Shown one piece after another: positions 53,106 through 63,414 of a stretch of 64,000 nt of DNA (position 1 is its first letter; every line of letters starts with the position of its first letter). The notes beneath the pieces were generated by a model that saw nothing but the letters and a program-made list of their open reading frames with translations, had not been told where the DNA came from and made no database searches. Source of the DNA: Pseudomonadota bacterium. GTDB taxonomy: Bacteria; Pseudomonadota; Gammaproteobacteria; Burkholderiales; Burkholderiaceae_C. The position numbers and the translations under genes are program-made. The stretch spans positions 1-64,000 of the forward strand of contig JAUNUR010000009.1 in NCBI GenBank assembly GCA_030538085.1, given 5' to 3'.

Positions 53106-54133
53106 GAAGCGCCGGGCGCGGTGGGGGCCAGCACGCCGGCCGCCTGCTGGTCGGCGTGGTAGCTGCTGCGCACCATGGCGCCCACGGCGGCGTGGGTGAA
53201 GCCCATGGCCTGGGCCTCGCGCTCGAACATCTTGAACACGTCGGGGTGCACGTAGCGGCGCACCGGTAGGTGCGCGTTGCTGGGCGCCAGGTACTGGCCG
53301 ATGGTGAGCATTTCAACCCCGTGCGCGCGCAGGTCGCGCATCACTTCGAGGATTTCCTCATCGGTTTCGCCCAGGCCCACCATCAGGCCACTCTTGGTGG
53401 GGATGTGCGGGAACAGCGCCTTGAACTTCTTCAGCAGGTTCAGGCTGAAGGCGTAGTCGCTGCCGGGGCGTGCTTCCTTGTACAGGCGTGGCACGGTTTC
53501 CAGGTTGTGGTTCATCACGTCGGGCGGCGCGGCCTGCAGGATGTCCAGCGCGCGGTCGTCGCGGCCACGGAAGTCGGGCGTGAGGATCTCGATGCGGGTG
53601 CCGGGCGAGCGCTCGCGCGTGGCGCGGATGCAATCGACGAAATGCTGCGCCCCGCCGTCGCGCAGGTCGTCGCGGTCGACACTGGTGATGACCACGTACT
53701 TCAGCTTGAGCTGGGCAATCGTGTTGGCCAGGTTGCCTGGTTCATTCACATCCAGCGGGTCGGGCCGGCCATGGCCCACGTCGCAGAACGGGCAGCGGCG
53801 CGTGCACTTGTCGCCCATGATCATGAAGGTGGCCGTGCCGTGGCCGAAACATTCGCCGATGTTGGGGCAGCTCGCCTCCTCGCACACCGTCACCAGCTTG
53901 TTCTGGCGCAGGATGTCCTTGATCTCGTAGAAGCGCGTGCTGCTGCTGCCGGCCTTGACGCGGATCCAGTCGGGCTTCTTCAGCGCCGGTGCGTCGTTCT
54001 GCACCTTGATGGGAATGCGAGACAGCTTGGCGCCGGCTTTTTGCTTGGCGGTGGGGTCGTAGGTTTCGGCGGGCTGGTGCTCGCGCACGACGGGGGCGTG
54101 GGGGCCGATGATGGGGGCGGAAGGGCTGGACAT
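53102..54133 (-). CDS. lipA: Lipoyl synthase LipA
   Basis: Radical SAM enzyme inserting two sulfurs into octanoyl-protein to form lipoate, 343 residues. The auxiliary cluster cysteines are in [14 protein letters not shown] and the SAM cluster CxxxCxxC is [14 protein letters not shown]. The C-terminal RSSYHADQ contains the conserved RSSY serine. The N-terminal extension ([16 protein letters not shown]) is usual in betaproteobacteria. The gene follows lipB after an 85-bp gap holding a palindrome and overlaps the SNF2 gene. Confidence 0.97.
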   Translation of the reverse strand: MSSPSAPIIGPHAPVVREHQPAETYDPTAKQKAGAKLSRIPIKVQNDAPALKKPDWIRVKAGSSSTRFYEIKDILRQNKLVTVCEEASCPNIGECFGHGTATFMIMGDKCTRRCPFCDVGHGRPDPLDVNEPGNLANTIAQLKLKYVVITSVDRDDLRDGGAQHFVDCIRATRERSPGTRIEILTPDFRGRDDRALDILQAAPPDVMNHNLETVPRLYKEARPGSDYAFSLNLLKKFKALFPHIPTKSGLMVGLGETDEEILEVMRDLRAHGVEMLTIGQYLAPSNAHLPVRRYVHPDVFKMFEREAQAMGFTHAAVGAMVRSSYHADQQAAGVLAPTAPGAS

Positions 54134-54136
54134 GGA

Positions 54137-54202
54137 GCGCGGCCAAGGCCGCTCCTACGGAAGCAGGACGCGGCCATCGCTGTAGGAGCGGCCTTGGCCG
54201 CG
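54137..54202. repeat. REP-like palindrome between lipB and lipA
   Basis: CGCGGCCAAGGCCGCTCCTAC and its perfect inverse GTAGGAGCGGCCTTGGCCGC (54182-54201) flank a loop of about 23 bases. TGTAGGAGCGGCCTTGGCCG elements are widespread extragenic palindromes in proteobacteria as far as I know. Here it could weaken read-through from lipB to lipA. Confidence 0.7.
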
Positions 54203-54218
54203 ATGGCGCGTGGTTCGA

Positions 54219-54917
54219 TCACGCCGCCAGCAAGCGGGCAAGCTGCGCGGCCAGTTCGTGCGCGGCCTCGTCCCATGTGGCGGAAACGCCGATTGTAGAA
54301 AGATCGACCGTGGGCAGCCCCGCGTAGCCGCAGGGGTTGATGCGCTGGTAGGGCGATAGATCCATCGCCACGTTCAGCGCCAGGCCATGGTAGGCGCGGT
54401 GGTTGCTGACCTTGATGCCCAGCGCGGCGATCTTGCCCAGGCCCGTGAAGTCCGGCGCGGGCGCGGGCGAACCCGGCTCGCGCCGCTGTGGGCGCTGGGG
54501 CAGCATGGCGTGGCTGAAAGGGTCATCCAGCCGCACATAGATGCCCGGCGCGCCCGCCACGCGATGGCCGGTGACGCCGAAGCGCGCCAGCGTGCGGATC
54601 ACGCTTTCCTCCAGCCGGTGCACGTATTCCTTGACGAAGTAGCCGCGGCTTTTCAGGTCGATCAGCGGATACGCCACCACCTGCCCTGGCCCGTGGTAGG
54701 TCACCTGCCCACCGCGGTCGGTGGCCACCACCGGGATGCCGCCCGGCGCCAGCACATGCTCCGGCTTGCCCGCCAGGCCCAGGGTGAAGACGGGTGGATG
54801 CTCGCAAATCAATAGCTGTTCACCGCTGCTCGGCAATGGCTGCGCCACGAAATCCTTCATGGCTTGAAAGGTGGACGCGTAGGCGACGCGGCCGAGAAAG
54901 CGGACGTCCATGCTCAT
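54219..54917 (-). CDS. lipB: Octanoyltransferase LipB
   Basis: Transfers octanoate from acyl carrier protein to lipoyl domains, 232 residues. [37 protein letters not shown], the active-site Lys in [14 protein letters not shown] and the catalytic Cys in [13 protein letters not shown] are all present. The ATG at 54917 overlaps the stop of the type III restriction gene (ATGA), an odd partner for lipoate synthesis. The frame is open upstream inside that gene but without homology. Confidence 0.95.
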   Translation of the reverse strand: MSMDVRFLGRVAYASTFQAMKDFVAQPLPSSGEQLLICEHPPVFTLGLAGKPEHVLAPGGIPVVATDRGGQVTYHGPGQVVAYPLIDLKSRGYFVKEYVHRLEESVIRTLARFGVTGHRVAGAPGIYVRLDDPFSHAMLPQRPQRREPGSPAPAPDFTGLGKIAALGIKVSNHRAYHGLALNVAMDLSPYQRINPCGYAGLPTVDLSTIGVSATWDEAAHELAAQLARLLAA

Positions 54918-57607
54918 GTCAGCACCGCGTCCAGTTGCTGTGCCAGGCTCTGGCCGTGCTGGGTCTGCATCAGCCAGCCGAACACGGCGCGGCCGCCGCT
55001 TTGGCGCGCCCACAGCTCGCCGATTTGGCGCTTTTCGATTTCGCCCGGTTGATGATTCAAATGCTTGCCTTTGTATTCCAGCAACGCGACGCGACCGTCC
55101 GTCAATTCCGCAATGAAATCGGCAAAGAAGCCCAAAGAGCGGGAGGTCGGCAGCCGGAACCCTGCTGGTGCGACTTCGAGGTTGCGCACCCAGTGCTTTA
55201 CCTTCGGATGCCTGTCGATCAGTTGCGCGCATTGGAATTCTTCGCCCTCATTCTTCAGGTTGGCGATGACGGGGTAATAGTGCTTGCGAAATTCATAGCG
55301 CCCGGTGTAGCGGCTGCCCGCCGGCGCTGGGTAGCGGCCGGGCTCGAACACGTGCGCGTGCGCCCAATCGGGCTCCACCTGCCAGGCGCCCTCCAGCACC
55401 AACTGACGGAACTCGCGCACCGCCGCCGCGTCGCGCAGGTCGGCGGCCTTGGCTTCCAGCGCACGCGCCAGGGTGAAGCGCGCCTGCGCCAGCACCTCGA
55501 CGGGCACGCCTTTTTCGTGCAGCAGGCGATTCACCACGGCGGCGAACCACGGCTCGCGCTGGGCGGGGGTGAACTCGGGCAGCTTGGCGTACAGCGACTG
55601 CTCCAGCCAGCGCACGATGTCCGTCGCCGCGAGGCCGCTGTTACCGTAGCCGAGCGCCAGCTGCTCGGCATCGGCCGGGCGCAGCTTGACCTGCTCGTCC
55701 TTCAGATAGATCTCGAACTGGCGGCTTTGCTCCACCACCTGAAAGCCGGGCAGGTCGATGGCCTCGGGGCTCAAGAGGTCGATCTCCACCGCCTCCAGCA
55801 CCGCTTCGCGCTCCAGCGGCCACAGCTCGCCCTGTGGCGACTCTCGGTAAGCCAGCGGCGGCACGGGCGCGAAGCGTTCGCCGCGCGCGGACGAGGCCAT
55901 CTGCGCCGCCACCAGTGCGTTGTGCTGGGCGATCTGCTCGCGCACCGCCTCTTGCTTCTTGGCGCCGCGCACGCCGGCCAGCAACTGGCCTTCCAGTTCG
56001 GCGCCGATGTGGCCCCTGACGACGACCTGCGGTGCGCCGGCGATGGTCTGCACCGTCACGCCGGGCAGCGCAGCCAGTTCGTCCGAGGGTCGGGTAACTT
56101 CAAAATTCGTAGCTATCTGAGACGGCTGGATAGGCGCTGGAGCCGAATTTTCTTCAAACAATGACAACGAGGAGGCCGGCGCCAGCATTGAGGCCACGTC
56201 CAGCGCCTCGAACCCCATGCCGTTAATCAGCCGGTCGGCCAGCGCATGCGCCGCACTGGAAAACTCCGCCTCGCATACATGCGCATAGGCGCGGTTCAGC
56301 GCCTCGCGCCCGCGTCGCGTGGCGTGCGGCATGCGCAGTACGCGGCCCAGCAGTTGCTCCACCGCCGTCGCGCTGCTCAAGCGTTGCAGCGAACACAGTA
56401 CATAGGCGAACGGGCAGTCCCAGCCCTCGCGCAGCGCCTGCACCGTGATGACGTGGCGCACCGGGCAGGCGCGTGCCGACAAATCCAACCCGTCCAGCTC
56501 GCGTGTGCTGCCGGTGGCCACCACGATCTGCTCGGGCGGAATGTGCAGCTCGTCGATCAAATGTTTTCGCAGCGCCTCGGTCGGCACCGCGTCACTCGCG
56601 TTCTGCGCCTGGTACAGCGCGATCGGGCGCACATAGGCCGCGCCGGCTGCCTCGTCCTTCAGCGCCTCGGCCTCCAGCGCGGCGCGCGTGCGCACGGCGG
56701 CGAACACCGCCTGCGGCCAGCCCTCGGGGTGCTCGGCCAGGGCGATGGGCAGCTTGATCATGCTCTCGGCCGCCAGCTCCTGCGCGCTCACGTGGTACAG
56801 CACATTGCTCTTGGCGACGATGGGCGTGGCCGTCAGCTCCAGCAGGCAGGCGGGCGCCAGGCGCTTGAGCGCGGTGAAGCTCTTGTCCGTCTTGGTGTTG
56901 TGCGCCTCGTCGACGATCACGATCGGCTCGTGCAGCGCCAGCCAGTTGGCTAGGCTCTGGCGCGGCTGGCCGACGAAGCCGCGCAGCACGCCGCGCCCGT
57001 CCTGCGCCGCTTCGTCGGCCGTCACCAGCGCGTCGGGCAGCTCGCGCAAGGCGGCCAGCGCGCGCGGCTGCGCGCTCTCGGTGGCCTTGAAGTGACGCTC
57101 GAACGCCTCTGAGAAGCTGTACACGTTGCGCTTGTCCGTGTCGTCGATGCGAAAGCTCTGGATCGTCGCTACCACCACCACGGCCGTGCGGCCCCAGTCG
57201 GGCGGGGCGATCTGCGCCACGTCTTCCAGCGCGCACACCCGCAGCCGGTCGCCGTAGGCATCGGCCAGCACCTGGCGGTAGGGGTGGCCGGGCGTTTGCA
57301 ATCCCTTCAGCGTCTGTGCGCGGATGGCGTCGCTCGGCACCAGCCACACCGCCACCGGCGCATCACTGGCGCGCCAGTGCCGCGCCAGCAGCGGTACCGC
57401 GTGCGCCGCCAGCAGCGTCTTGCCGCCGCCGGTGGGGATGCGCAGGCACACGCAGGGCACGCTGAGGCCGAACGGATCGGGGTTGTACGGCCTTCCGCTG
57501 AGTTCGCCAAAGGCCAGCGCCGCGCCCTTGACCTGCGCCGCCTGGGCGAAGGCAGTCAGTGTGTCCAGGGCGGCTTGCTGGTAGGACTTGAGGGGCAGCG
57601 ACATCAT
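54914..57607 (-). CDS. Type III restriction system DEAD/DEAH helicase-nuclease subunit (Res)
   Basis: 897 residues. Superfamily 2 helicase with Walker [15 protein letters not shown] (GGGKT at 60-64), DEAH box [13 protein letters not shown] and motif III ELTATPI. A C-terminal nuclease-like segment is [20 protein letters not shown] (then GKHLN), fitting PD-(D/E)XK with the acidic-x-K pair. These are the features of type III Res subunits that cut after two Mod-recognised sites meet. It overlaps the upstream AlbA_2 gene (TGATG area) and lipB (ATGA). An AT-rich patch (56107-56155) encodes [15 protein letters not shown] within it. Confidence 0.88.
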   Translation of the reverse strand: MMSLPLKSYQQAALDTLTAFAQAAQVKGAALAFGELSGRPYNPDPFGLSVPCVCLRIPTGGGKTLLAAHAVPLLARHWRASDAPVAVWLVPSDAIRAQTLKGLQTPGHPYRQVLADAYGDRLRVCALEDVAQIAPPDWGRTAVVVVATIQSFRIDDTDKRNVYSFSEAFERHFKATESAQPRALAALRELPDALVTADEAAQDGRGVLRGFVGQPRQSLANWLALHEPIVIVDEAHNTKTDKSFTALKRLAPACLLELTATPIVAKSNVLYHVSAQELAAESMIKLPIALAEHPEGWPQAVFAAVRTRAALEAEALKDEAAGAAYVRPIALYQAQNASDAVPTEALRKHLIDELHIPPEQIVVATGSTRELDGLDLSARACPVRHVITVQALREGWDCPFAYVLCSLQRLSSATAVEQLLGRVLRMPHATRRGREALNRAYAHVCEAEFSSAAHALADRLINGMGFEALDVASMLAPASSLSLFEENSAPAPIQPSQIATNFEVTRPSDELAALPGVTVQTIAGAPQVVVRGHIGAELEGQLLAGVRGAKKQEAVREQIAQHNALVAAQMASSARGERFAPVPPLAYRESPQGELWPLEREAVLEAVEIDLLSPEAIDLPGFQVVEQSRQFEIYLKDEQVKLRPADAEQLALGYGNSGLAATDIVRWLEQSLYAKLPEFTPAQREPWFAAVVNRLLHEKGVPVEVLAQARFTLARALEAKAADLRDAAAVREFRQLVLEGAWQVEPDWAHAHVFEPGRYPAPAGSRYTGRYEFRKHYYPVIANLKNEGEEFQCAQLIDRHPKVKHWVRNLEVAPAGFRLPTSRSLGFFADFIAELTDGRVALLEYKGKHLNHQPGEIEKRQIGELWARQSGGRAVFGWLMQTQHGQSLAQQLDAVLT

Positions 57608-59514
57608 GGGCGAGCGGTGGTGGATGGATGAATGGCAGGGCCCACGCTGTGATACGCCTGCTGCGATGAGGTGGGTGTATCAGGCAGGGTCATGGCAATG
57701 CGCTGCTGCGCCAGCAGCGGACGCAGGTAGCTTTGCCGGATGGATTCGGGGTTGCGTTGCAGCAGCGTCGCCAGTTCATCCACCCGCCAGGCGCGCTGCG
57801 TGCACAGGTCAACGATCAGGTCTCGCATTCGTTCGGGGGGGTGACGCTGGCCGATGGCGCCCACACGTGCAGCCAACTCGCCTGGGAGCTCATTCAACAA
57901 GGCCGTGCGGGCTGGATCAGGGTTGCTAGATAAGGAAGGGGGGTTACTAGATAGGGAAGGTGGGTTACTAGATAAGCCTCCCGGCTTACCTGATAAGCCC
58001 CCAACATAACTGGATGAATCCTCAGTTTCGAGCAATTTTTCCGTCGGCTGATACCAAGTCGCCGAGCCTCGCCCTTGCTGGCTGAACAGGCCCGCATCAC
58101 GCAGCCGTCGCAGCGCGGCACTGGCCGTCAGCGTATCCACTTTGTTCAGGCTGCGATACGTGGCGTTGTCGATCGCACCCGCCTCGCGTGCCACCACCAG
58201 GGCGCGGGCCTCCTCGTCCGTCAGGTGCAAGTCCTTGAACCGCGTCAGCCAACGGATATCTTCCTCACCCAGGAAGTGATGGAAGAAGAACAGGGCGCTG
58301 AACTGATCCTGCCCACGGTCGGACTCGAACAGTGGCGGCACCAGTCCGGCGCGTTCCATCGCTTCGCGGATCGCCCGGATGCCGCTGCCCTTGGTCTCGG
58401 CAAAACGTGTTTCGTGCAGCACGGCTGCGATGGTGGGGTTGCGCGGCATCGATCCCGGCTCACCCAGGTGATCGGGTGATTTCAACGAAAAGCCTGGGTT
58501 GCGAATTTCCAGCCGGTTGGCGTAGCGGATCACCTGCACCGGCGCATGCACGCGATAGCTGCGGTGCATGAGTGCATTGACCAGTACCTCGCGCAGCGCG
58601 CGCAGAGGAATCACCGGCTGGTCTTGGCGCTGCAACTGTCCTTCTTCCAACCCGAAGGATTTGGGCAGATCGTCCAGAACGGCTGCCTGGGCGCGTCGCA
58701 GCAGCGAGAACAGCGGCGCGCGCAGCTCCACCGTGTCGAAGCGGCGCTCCGGGTGGGGCACCCAGTCGCGACCGGGCACCCGGATGTAATCCACTCGCGT
58801 CATGGGGAAGCTGCGCCGCAGCGCGGTCGTCTTGCCGAACAGCAGCAGCCCCGCCACCGTGGGCTTGAAAGCACCAGCCGCATCGCGGCGCACAGCCTTC
58901 AGCGCTTGCAGCAGGTCGAGGTCCGACCAGCGCAACTCCTCGGCATCCGGGTTCGCCTCGGCGCGCGCTTCGCGGTAATCGGCGATAGCAGCGTCGTCCA
59001 GATCATCCAGGCTCGCATCGGGCACCAGGCCGGCATCGAAACTTTCGCGTTGGCGCGACGCATACAGCGCCTCCAGATCGTCCTCGGTGCAACGCTGATC
59101 GGTGCTGCCGATGCGTCGGAACGCTCCTCGTGGCAGGCCGGTGGACTTGAAATAGATGGGCTTGTCCTGCGGCGCGGCTTCCGGCACGCGCACCACCACG
59201 ACAGGCTTGCTCTCCAGCGCTTCGGTGCGGATATCGACCCGCAGCGGTTGGTTGAACATGTTGGCGCATTGGCTGGCCAGGTCGGCGCTCAGTTGGTCCG
59301 GGTTGACCACGCCCTCCACCATGTAGCCGGGAAACAGCGCTTGTTCGTCCGGTGCCACGCCGAGCAGCAGCCAACCCCCGCCCAAATGCGGTTCGTTGGC
59401 AAACGCGCAAATGGTCTCCAGCATGGATTTGCCAGTCTCTTGGGCACGTTTGGCTTCGATGCGCTCGTTCTCGTCGAGCAGACTCAAGGCTTCCAGCAGT
59501 TCCTGTGCGTTCAT
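57604..59514 (-). CDS. AlbA_2/HATPase_c_4 protein within the type III RM operon
   Basis: 636 residues. The N-terminal AlbA_2 (Schlafen-like, nucleic-acid-binding) domain has ENERIEAKRAQETGKSMLET, CAFANEPHLGGGWLLLGV and RGAFRRIGSTDQRC. The middle holds a GHKL-type ATPase-like domain with LREVLVNALMHRSYR, IRYANRLEIRNPG and ETKGSGIRAIREAMERAGL. A winged-helix region follows. Residues near 530-560 contain four 7-residue units of the LSSNPPS type. The ATG at 59514 has AGGAG upstream. Its place between mod and res suggests it regulates or assists the system, but this is inference. Confidence 0.8.
   Translation of the reverse strand: MNAQELLEALSLLDENERIEAKRAQETGKSMLETICAFANEPHLGGGWLLLGVAPDEQALFPGYMVEGVVNPDQLSADLASQCANMFNQPLRVDIRTEALESKPVVVVRVPEAAPQDKPIYFKSTGLPRGAFRRIGSTDQRCTEDDLEALYASRQRESFDAGLVPDASLDDLDDAAIADYREARAEANPDAEELRWSDLDLLQALKAVRRDAAGAFKPTVAGLLLFGKTTALRRSFPMTRVDYIRVPGRDWVPHPERRFDTVELRAPLFSLLRRAQAAVLDDLPKSFGLEEGQLQRQDQPVIPLRALREVLVNALMHRSYRVHAPVQVIRYANRLEIRNPGFSLKSPDHLGEPGSMPRNPTIAAVLHETRFAETKGSGIRAIREAMERAGLVPPLFESDRGQDQFSALFFFHHFLGEEDIRWLTRFKDLHLTDEEARALVVAREAGAIDNATYRSLNKVDTLTASAALRRLRDAGLFSQQGRGSATWYQPTEKLLETEDSSSYVGGLSGKPGGLSSNPPSLSSNPPSLSSNPDPARTALLNELPGELAARVGAIGQRHPPERMRDLIVDLCTQRAWRVDELATLLQRNPESIRQSYLRPLLAQQRIAMTLPDTPTSSQQAYHSVGPAIHPSTTARP
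57920..58003. repeat. Four tandem 21-bp units (GGGTTACTAGATA...) inside the AlbA_2 gene
   Basis: Units start at 57920, 57941, 57962 and 57983. The two middle ones begin GGGTTACTAGATA and the outer ones are variants. They encode the heptads PSLSSNP, PSLSSNP, GGLSSNP and GGLSGKP on the minus strand. Changes in copy number would keep the frame and only alter the linker length. Confidence 0.8.
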
Positions 59515-59527
59515 GTGCTGAATCTCC

Positions 59528-61300
59528 TTACCCCGCCCCAATCTCATGCGGAATGTGCCGGAACGTCACGCGCGCCTGGCGCAGGCGGGCGGGGCCGAGG
59601 CGGCAGGCTTCGCCGTAGACGACGAGCGGGGCCTCGGGTGCGGCGCTGGCGGCGTGCAGCGCCAGCAAGGCAGCCAGCACGTCGCGGGTGAGCACGTTGC
59701 CGCTGTCGGGGCGCTTGTCGCCCAGGATGCCGTTGAACAGCAGGTAGATCGCTGCGCGGGGCTTGATTTCGAGCGAAATCGGCTGCTCGACCGTGTCTGA
59801 CATTCGCAAGCAGCTATCGATTTCAGAGTTCTCGGACGGCGTGCCGGGCGTGATCGGCTCTGGCGATTCGTGGTTCAGGTTTATGGATGAAATCTGGTTC
59901 TGGTCCCCGTCTGACAAGCGCGAGCAGCTCACTTTTTCATGGTTTATGCCCAGCAGCGGCGTGCCGGGGCGGGCAGCGGTGGCTGGGTCTTGCGGGTCGT
60001 AGGCGGTGCCGGTTTCCTGCTGCCAGACGAAGGCGGCCAGGGTGGCGAAGCGCACATCGGGATGGATGCGACCGTGCGCGTCGAACACCGGCGCGCCCAG
60101 GCGCATGAAGCGAAAACCGCCGCCTTGGCGTGCCGCCTGCCACGGCGTGCCGCCCTCGCCCGGCTGGCCCCAGCCGACGGCGCGGCTGATGCCGCCGCCT
60201 TCGCCGGCGATCACTTTCTCAAGCCGCGGCAGGCAGTGCGTGCGGGCGTGCTCGCCCATCTCGATGCCGATCCAGCGCCGCCCCATCTTGTGCGCCACCG
60301 CCGCCGTGGTGCCGGAGCCGAGGAAGGAGTCGAGGACGAGGTCGTTTTCGTGGGTGGCGATGTTCAGAATTTCCTGAAGCAGCTTTTCGGGTTTCGGGGT
60401 GCCGAAAAGAGCGTCACTCTCCTCTGTAGCAAGATTCTTTTGCTCTACCTTCGCTTGCCTGTTGTGACCGGTTTTATCGAGATCGATCCACAGCGTTGAC
60501 GGCGGCAACCCTTTCATGTCTGCCAAGTAGGTTCGACGAATGATGTTGGTCATCGTCGCATTGAAACGGATTTCGCCGCTCGCCAACTTCTCGTCCAACG
60601 TTTCGCGTTCCCAGCGCCATCCATTTTTCGGTGGCGCAATGACGTTGCCGTTCGGTGCTGTGATCGGGTAGGTCAGGTTGTCTCTAGGCTTTGGGGAGTT
60701 CAACGGATTACCGTCGAACCACGGCCCGCGCGGATCGTTATCAGGGTTCTTGAAATGGCTGCGTTTTTCTTCAGCATCCAGCTTGTTCGAGAGCCATCCA
60801 GGCGCACGTGAGTAAACAAGCATTTGGTTGTGATCGACAGAGAAAGTCTTGGCATCGTTGTTGCTGTTGTCGCTGGAGCGCCAAACTACGTTCGCCACAA
60901 AATTCCCCCGCCCAAACACCTCATCCATCAGCACCTTGAGGTAGTGGCCTTCGTGGTCGTCGATGGTGACCCAGATCGACCCGTCTTCCCGCAACAACTC
61001 GCGCAGCAGTTGCAGGCGCGGCAGCATCATGGTGAGCCACTGGGCGTGTTCCAGGTTGTCGTCGTAGTGCTCGAACGCGCTTTTGGTGTTGTACGGCGGG
61101 TCGATGAAGATGCACTTGACCTGCCCTCGGTAAAACGGGAGCAGGCTTTTCAGCGCCTGGAGGTTGTCGCCCTGAATCAGTAGGTTGCGCTGTGCCGCCG
61201 CCGCGTCGCCGTGCGTGCTGATGGGCTCCAGCAGGCGGTAGGGCACGCGGGCGGCAAGGGTGAAGGCGTCTGGGCGGCCGAGCCAATCGAGGGTGGGCAT
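59528..61300 (-). CDS. Type III DNA methyltransferase (Mod), adenine-N6 type
   Basis: 590 residues, beta-class amino-methyltransferase order: catalytic DPPY (residues 67-70 in [20 protein letters not shown]) comes first and the SAM motif [20 protein letters not shown] follows near residue 325. The target recognition domain lies between (about 130-300). [20 protein letters not shown] is typical of type III Mod. The DNA of the recognition domain (60420-60880) is AT-richer than the rest, as often seen in exchangeable specificity parts. ATG 61300 (MPTLDWLGR) is chosen. The recognition sequence cannot be predicted. Confidence 0.9.
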   Translation of the reverse strand: MPTLDWLGRPDAFTLAARVPYRLLEPISTHGDAAAAQRNLLIQGDNLQALKSLLPFYRGQVKCIFIDPPYNTKSAFEHYDDNLEHAQWLTMMLPRLQLLRELLREDGSIWVTIDDHEGHYLKVLMDEVFGRGNFVANVVWRSSDNSNNDAKTFSVDHNQMLVYSRAPGWLSNKLDAEEKRSHFKNPDNDPRGPWFDGNPLNSPKPRDNLTYPITAPNGNVIAPPKNGWRWERETLDEKLASGEIRFNATMTNIIRRTYLADMKGLPPSTLWIDLDKTGHNRQAKVEQKNLATEESDALFGTPKPEKLLQEILNIATHENDLVLDSFLGSGTTAAVAHKMGRRWIGIEMGEHARTHCLPRLEKVIAGEGGGISRAVGWGQPGEGGTPWQAARQGGGFRFMRLGAPVFDAHGRIHPDVRFATLAAFVWQQETGTAYDPQDPATAARPGTPLLGINHEKVSCSRLSDGDQNQISSINLNHESPEPITPGTPSENSEIDSCLRMSDTVEQPISLEIKPRAAIYLLFNGILGDKRPDSGNVLTRDVLAALLALHAASAAPEAPLVVYGEACRLGPARLRQARVTFRHIPHEIGAG

Positions 61301-61320
61301 GGGTGGATTGTCGAGGTGGC

Positions 61321-62790
61321 TCAGATGCCCTGGCGCAGCAGGTTGCGGGCGATGGTGCAGCAGTGCAGGGCGCTGGGGCTGAAGTCGATGGTGTGGCCGT
61401 CCAGCTGGCGCTGCGCGCTCTGGGTGAGGGTGGTGACGAGCGGTGCGCGTGCCAGTTTGGGATGTTGGACAAGGAAGCGGCGCAGGCCTTTGAGTTCGCC
61501 TTCGGGGTCTTGCACGGCGCGGTCGCTCCATTTGATTTCGACCACGAAGCGCGGCTTCTGATCGTGCGCGGCCAGGCCGACCAGGTCGACTTCATAGCCG
61601 GTGCGCCCTTCGCGCCAGCGGGCGTAGTGCAGGGCGGCGATGTCCTGCGGGCTGTGCAGCCACTGGCTCCAGATGGCGGTTTCGACCAGGCGGCCAAGCG
61701 CCGGGTCTTGCGGGCGCACGATGCCGAACAGCGCGGCGCGCACGGCGGGGTTGGTGAGGTAGACCTTGAAGCTGGTGGCGCGCTGCAGGCGGCGGGCGTT
61801 TTCGGCCACGCGGTGCACGCGCTTGATGAGGAAGGCGGCTTCGAGGTATTCGAGGTATTCGTCGATGCGGGGCTTGGGCAGGCCGGTGTCTTTCGACAGG
61901 CCGGCGGGCGAGACCTCCAGGCCGGTGTTGTAGGCCAGCACGTTGAAGAAGCGGTTGAGCTGCTGCGTGTCGGAGATGCCGAACAGGCTGGGCAAGTCCT
62001 TTTGCAGCACTTTGTCGACGATGTCCTGGCGCAGAAAGCGGCGCGGGTCTTGCCGCACGGCGGGGTTCATCACGGCTTCGGGGAAACCGCCGTAGTTGAG
62101 GTAGTGGATGAACTCGGCGTTGAGCGCGCCGATGTCGGGCGCGTGCCAGTGCGGGCGCGGGGCGTCGGGCGGGGCGATGTCGGTCACCAGGGCGGCTTGG
62201 CCGCAGAAGTCGAGGTATTCCGAGAACGTGAGCGGTGGCAGGATGAAGTCGGAAAAGCGCCCGGCGCCGGATTCGCGGCTTTTCATGCGCAGCGCGGCGG
62301 CGGCCGAGCCGGTGGCGATGAAGCGCACGCCCCGGTGCGTGTCGACCAGCACCTTGAGGTGCTGTTCCCAGTCCTTGAGGTACTGGATTTCGTCGAAAAA
62401 GACGTACAGCGGATGGGCGGCGCCCTCAGTCTGGTGGTGGTGCAGGCCGATGAACAGGCGCACCAGGCTGTCGAGCGTCTGGCCGGCGAACAGCGGCACG
62501 TCCATCTGCGCCAGCATGATGCGCGAGCCCGGCACACCGTCGGCCAGCAGGGCCTGGATGGCCTGGCGCATCATCACGGTCTTGCCGACGCGGCGCGGGC
62601 CGATGACGACAATGGCGCGGCGCACGTCCACGGTGTCGAGCAGGCGCTTGAACGGCGCGAAGTAGGCGCGTTTGGGCCAGTTGCGGACTTCGGGGTCGGC
62701 TTCGCGGCCGGCAATCCACCACGGGTTGGTGTCGGCCAGATACTCTTGCACGATAGGCAAGGGGATCGCCAGGGAGTTTTCGATAGCCAT
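61321..62790 (-). CDS. AAA_14/DUF4143 ATPase
   Basis: 489-residue P-loop ATPase. Walker A is [12 protein letters not shown] (residues 64-71), Walker [19 protein letters not shown], sensor region [23 protein letters not shown]-terminal DUF4143 nuclease-like domain with FVVEIKWSD follows. Such proteins are common next to mobile or defence genes; their function is poorly known. ATG 62790 is chosen over a TTG 15 bases upstream. It ends 20 bp before the mod start, so it can be the first gene of the RM operon. Confidence 0.85.
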   Translation of the reverse strand: MAIENSLAIPLPIVQEYLADTNPWWIAGREADPEVRNWPKRAYFAPFKRLLDTVDVRRAIVVIGPRRVGKTVMMRQAIQALLADGVPGSRIMLAQMDVPLFAGQTLDSLVRLFIGLHHHQTEGAAHPLYVFFDEIQYLKDWEQHLKVLVDTHRGVRFIATGSAAAALRMKSRESGAGRFSDFILPPLTFSEYLDFCGQAALVTDIAPPDAPRPHWHAPDIGALNAEFIHYLNYGGFPEAVMNPAVRQDPRRFLRQDIVDKVLQKDLPSLFGISDTQQLNRFFNVLAYNTGLEVSPAGLSKDTGLPKPRIDEYLEYLEAAFLIKRVHRVAENARRLQRATSFKVYLTNPAVRAALFGIVRPQDPALGRLVETAIWSQWLHSPQDIAALHYARWREGRTGYEVDLVGLAAHDQKPRFVVEIKWSDRAVQDPEGELKGLRRFLVQHPKLARAPLVTTLTQSAQRQLDGHTIDFSPSALHCCTIARNLLRQGI

Positions 62791-62814
62791 GGCCGCAACG
62801 GTCAAAAGTGTCGA

Positions 62815-62835
62815 AATAGAAAAATATTTTCTATT
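62815..62835. promoter_or_regulatory. Palindrome AATAGAAAA-ATA-TTTTCTATT between divergent genes
   Basis: Perfect 9-bp arms with a 3-bp centre in the 111-bp region between the DUF4143 ATPase (minus) and the macrodomain gene (plus). It is the only strongly AT-rich site nearby and could be an operator or overlapping -10 boxes for both directions. Confidence 0.45.
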
Positions 62836-62901
62836 CTAATTGAACATTGTGCAGTTTTCCTTTGTATGACAAGCATTTGCGGCGTTACCACTAAGAAGAG
62901 C

Positions 62902-63414
62902 ATGCCATCGCTTCGAGCCATACAGGCCGACATCACCACGCTGGCGGTGGATGCCATCGTCAACGCCGCCAATTCGTCGCTGCTGGGCGGCGGAGGGGTG
63001 GATGGCGCGATTCACCGCGCGGCGGGGCCGGAGCTGCTGGCCGAATGCCGCCTGCTCGGCGGTTGCAAGACGGGCGAGGCCAAGACCACGCGCGGCTACC
63101 GGCTGCCGGCGAAGTGGGTGATTCACACCGTCGGCCCGGTGTGGCGCGGCGGCAATGCGGGCGAGCCGGCATTGCTGGCGGCGTGCTATCGCCGCTCGGT
63201 GGAGGAGGCGGTGCGCGTGGGCGCGCGCACGCTGGCGTTTCCGGCCATCAGCACGGGCGTGTACGGCTACCCCAAAGCGCCGGCGGCGCAGGTGGCGGTG
63301 GCCGCAGTGCGCGCGGCGCTGGCCGCGCATGCGGGTGCCATCGACGAGGTGGTGTTCTGCTGCTTTGGCGCGGACGATTTGCACACCGTGCAGGCGGCGC
63401 TGGAGCCGGGCTGA
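62902..63414 (+). CDS. Macro domain protein (O-acetyl-ADP-ribose deacetylase, YmdB-like)
   Basis: 170-residue macrodomain that binds ADP-ribose and probably removes acetyl or ADP-ribosyl groups. The family motifs [46 protein letters not shown] and [13 protein letters not shown] are all present, and the Asn and Asp residues of the MacroD catalytic site are in NAANSS and GVDGAI. ATG 62902 gives the usual start; an in-frame ATG at 62866 adds 12 residues. It is divergent from the DUF4143 ATPase. Confidence 0.92.
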   Translation: MPSLRAIQADITTLAVDAIVNAANSSLLGGGGVDGAIHRAAGPELLAECRLLGGCKTGEAKTTRGYRLPAKWVIHTVGPVWRGGNAGEPALLAACYRRSVEEAVRVGARTLAFPAISTGVYGYPKAPAAQVAVAAVRAALAAHAGAIDEVVFCCFGADDLHTVQAALEPG

